Positions 59,652 to 62,030 of a stretch of DNA of 62,030 nucleotides are shown piece by piece. This DNA is from an uncultured Flavobacteriales bacterium (lineage in GTDB: Bacteria; Bacteroidota; Bacteroidia; Flavobacteriales_G; Salibacteraceae). The stretch is taken from positions 1-62,030 of the forward strand of contig CAJXZP010000018.1 of the NCBI GenBank assembly GCA_913062955.1, read 5' to 3'. The notes below the pieces were generated by a model. It was not told the DNA's origin. It saw nothing but the letters and a program-made list of their open reading frames with translations, and did not search any database. Every line of letters starts with the position of its first letter. Position 1 is the first letter of the stretch. The translations under genes and the position numbers were made by a program.

Positions 59652-62030
59652 TTATTTTACGATCACCTTTTCTACTCTTTGGTCCCCTTGAGATGCTAAA
59701 CGAATTAAATAGACACCCGGTTGATAATGGGTACAATCCACTAGGAAGATCTTCTTTTTTGTGGAGGAGTTTGCAATCACCTTTCCAGTAATATCCATAA
59801 TGGTGATATTTAATTCCTCCATCACATTATTTTCAACCGTTAAGATAGTAGCTACTGGATTAGGATAAATTCGGACACCCCTCAATGACAACTTGGATAC
59901 CCCCACATTGGTCACCCCCACACATGGTGATGATTTTAAACAGGATCCATTGGTTATTTCAACCGCATACTTACCGTTTACACTTGGTGTAAAAACAGAG
60001 TCTTGTGCCCCTAATATTGGAATGTTACCGTTATTACAATCCATCCATTGATATTGGTAATTGGAATTAGATACCGCATGTAGCTCAGCCCCTAATTGAG
60101 AAATGGAAGTATCCGTTTCCGTTACCTGAAGATTTATAGAAATAATACTATCACAACCTACACCATTGCTTATAATCGCTTGGTATTGTCCTGAAGTGGT
60201 ATATAAAGCACCATCAGGTGCCGTATACCTTCCACAAGAGCTTTCCGTTACATTGCTGAAACTAGCATTTAGCAGGGTTAAATCTAATACAATTATTGAA
60301 TCACATCCCAGTACATTGATTACGGTATCCTTATATATCCCACTAGACCAATAAGTATTTCCATTCGATATCCAGGTGTAATTTTCGCATGCTATCTCTA
60401 TTTGTATAACACTTTGAGAATTATTAATGGTTAAATTAATGGTCATCAAACTATCACACCCTATTGAATTAGGGATCGTATCCATGTAGGTTCCCGAAGA
60501 ATTCCATATGGCATCCCCACTTGGCGAAACGAAAGAGTCGCACGCAACTACATATATTAGTGCATTACTTGTTGGAAGGATAGTCAAATCCAATTGCATT
60601 AAGGAATCACATCCATTTTGATTACTAAATAAACTTGAATAATTGCCGCTCAAATTGTAGACCGTACTCGTTACCGACCAATAGTATGAATCGCAACTGC
60701 TTTGAGTCAAAACAGTCGTATCCCCTGAATTAATGGTCAAGTTTAAAGTATTAACAGAATCACATCCCATTACATTGATTACTGTATCGTGATATACACC
60801 ACTCGTCCAATAGGTCATTCCATTCGATATCCAGGTGTAATTTTCGCACGCTATCACTGTATGAATCACACTTTGAGAATTATTAATGGTTAAATTAATG
60901 GTCATCAAACTATCACATCCTATTGAATTAGGGATCGTATCTAAATAAGATCCTGAACTAGTCCACGTATTTAAACCACTGGGCGAAATGTAACTATTAC
61001 ATGTATTAATTATTAGTACTGAACTGGATGGTTGGGTAATGATCAGATTCAATTCCACCACAGAGTCACACCCTAAAGCACTCGGTAACACCTCGGTAAT
61101 AATCCCGCTATTTAAATACGTTAATCCATTGACACTCCAGGTGTAGGAAATACAAGAAGAAATATTCAATGAGGTGAATGAACTTACTCCGACCACTAAA
61201 TCAATAGTGATAATGCTATCACACCCTAGCGAATTTGGTAGGGTATCTTGATACACGCCAGAATTCGTCCAAATATAATTTCCACTAGGAGATGTATAGC
61301 TATTACACGCAATAGGAGAAATGGCTGAAAACGAAGTATTCACGGATAGGTTAATGGTCAGAATACTATCACAACCGGAGCTATTTGGGATGGTATCCAT
61401 ATACACCCCTGACGCGATCCAATATTTACCGGAAGGGGAGGTGTAGGGATTACACATTACTGCGTTAATGGTGGCAGTAGTATTACCACCAACGATTAAG
61501 TTAATCTCTAATACACTATCACATCCTATACTAGTTTGTAGGGTGTCGTAATACACACCAGATGAATACCAGGTATGACTCCCACTCGGAGAAATATACG
61601 AACCACATGATGAAACGGAAAGGTTAGAGGTTGCAATCAGACCTGAAACTATAACCGTATCAGAAACGGTATCGCAATAGTTAGTAACGGTAACACTATA
61701 GGTTCCGTTCTGACTAATCGTTAAGGTTTGATTTGATGTACCATCACTCCATAGGTAATTAGCCCCACTATTACCGGCATCAATCAGGTGATTTGTGAGG
61801 TTACAAATTGCGGTGTCATTCCCTAAATCAACATGCAAAGTATTGGGTATGCTAATGGAAACGGAGTCAACGGTTGAAATACAACTATTAGAAAACGACA
61901 CATTAATGTTTCCACTGTTACTCGTGGCGTACGTTGATGCCGTACTTCCATTATTCCAGCTATAGGTTCCTGTAGGAATTGTAGCATTAAAATTGAAATT
62001 TGTAGGCGAACAAATAACGGTATCTTCCCC
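59652..62030 (-). CDS. T9SS type A secreted protein with ten tandem repeats (N-terminus beyond window)
   Basis: 792 residues are visible and the frame is open at the right edge; no start is needed inside the window. An Ig-like part (VDLGNDTAICNLTNHLIDAG) precedes ten repeats of about 65-80 residues, each of the form C..Y.SPSG..W..SG.Y.DT..N..GCDS...INL. The C-terminus is a type A sorting domain (VRIYPNPVATILTVEN, MDITGKVIANSS, GVYLIRLASQGDQRVEKVIVK). It should be exported by T9SS and retained on the surface or released. Two repeat pairs are nearly identical, which suggests recent duplication. A terminator follows. Confidence 0.88.
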   Translation of the reverse strand, partial: GEDTVICSPTNFNFNATIPTGTYSWNNGSTASTYATSNSGNINVSFSNSCISTVDSVSISIPNTLHVDLGNDTAICNLTNHLIDAGNSGANYLWSDGTSNQTLTISQNGTYSVTVTNYCDTVSDTVIVSGLIATSNLSVSSCGSYISPSGSHTWYSSGVYYDTLQTSIGCDSVLEINLIVGGNTTATINAVMCNPYTSPSGKYWIASGVYMDTIPNSSGCDSILTINLSVNTSFSAISPIACNSYTSPSGNYIWTNSGVYQDTLPNSLGCDSIITIDLVVGVSSFTSLNISSCISYTWSVNGLTYLNSGIITEVLPSALGCDSVVELNLIITQPSSSVLIINTCNSYISPSGLNTWTSSGSYLDTIPNSIGCDSLMTINLTINNSQSVIHTVIACENYTWISNGMTYWTSGVYHDTVINVMGCDSVNTLNLTINSGDTTVLTQSSCDSYYWSVTSTVYNLSGNYSSLFSNQNGCDSLMQLDLTILPTSNALIYVVACDSFVSPSGDAIWNSSGTYMDTIPNSIGCDSLMTINLTINNSQSVIQIEIACENYTWISNGNTYWSSGIYKDTVINVLGCDSIIVLDLTLLNASFSNVTESSCGRYTAPDGALYTTSGQYQAIISNGVGCDSIISINLQVTETDTSISQLGAELHAVSNSNYQYQWMDCNNGNIPILGAQDSVFTPSVNGKYAVEITNGSCLKSSPCVGVTNVGVSKLSLRGVRIYPNPVATILTVENNVMEELNITIMDITGKVIANSSTKKKIFLVDCTHYQPGVYLIRLASQGDQRVEKVIVK

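Noticed and set aside
1-62030. tRNA, rRNA or other RNA genes
   Set aside because: No recognisable tRNA or rRNA features were seen in the intergenic regions; a covariance-model scan would be needed to exclude small RNAs.

Overview
The window comes from an AT-rich Bacteroidetes genome, most likely Flavobacteriales. The signs are two type IX secretion (T9SS) sorting domains (one type A, one type B), Bacteroidetes-style promoters (-33 TTTG, about 19 nt, -7 TAnnTTTG), a UpxY/NusG-like antiterminator, four-helix-bundle (23S rRNA IVP/Avd-like) genes with simple-repeat flanks, and the housekeeping block rlmH - DUF4783 - nadC - yihY. Most of the window is surface-glycan biosynthesis.

Region 1 (1-34440, all minus strand) is one long Wzx/Wzy-type polysaccharide locus, read from right to left. 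It starts with the export genes wza and wzc. A repeat-rich control region follows, with its own promoter and an inverted repeat, a winged-helix/nucleotidyltransferase regulator and UpxY. Next come a UDP-HexNAc dehydrogenase and a WbpP-type 4-epimerase (UDP-GalNAcA supply), interleaved with IVP genes, and a GDP-fucose synthase remnant. A legionaminic-type nonulosonic acid pathway comes next (SDR, LegC, a formyltransferase in the place of the acetyltransferase LegH, LegI, LegG, PtmE-like, LegF). The flippase, a GT52-like candidate nonulosonate transferase, the polymerase and a series of glycosyltransferases follow. The locus ends with a PglA/PglC/PglE-like initiating set. Two decoration modules stand out, each combining a HGREH deacetylase-like protein, an ATP-grasp ligase and either CapA or a CapK/PaaK-like adenylating enzyme. 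An IS1595-type transposase relic lies among the glycosyltransferases.

Region 2 (34441-39041) holds galE, a repeat-filled spacer, rlmH, and the plus-strand operon DUF4783 - nadC - yihY.

Region 3 (39071-56343) has a large T9SS type B adhesin-like protein. A second glycan cluster follows: a GT2, a flippase, a GT42/DUF115-like candidate transferase, a Rossmann/beta-propeller protein, and a complete pseudaminic acid pathway (PseB, PseC, PseF, a PseG-PseH fusion, PseI). The pathway is extended by a WbuX/PseA-type amidotransferase with HisH/HisF partners and a methyltransferase, which predicts an acetamidino, possibly N-methylated, nonulosonate.

Region 4 (56344-62030) has a 593-base stretch without a gene, a YfhO-family membrane protein, a terminator, and the C-terminal part of a T9SS type A protein made of ten repeats.

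The strongest candidates for new biology are the formyl-legionaminate variant, the two deacetylase/ATP-grasp modules, and the IVP genes bordered by inverted, copy-specific simple-repeat arrays. Functions are inferred from visible motifs and gene order; no database search was run.
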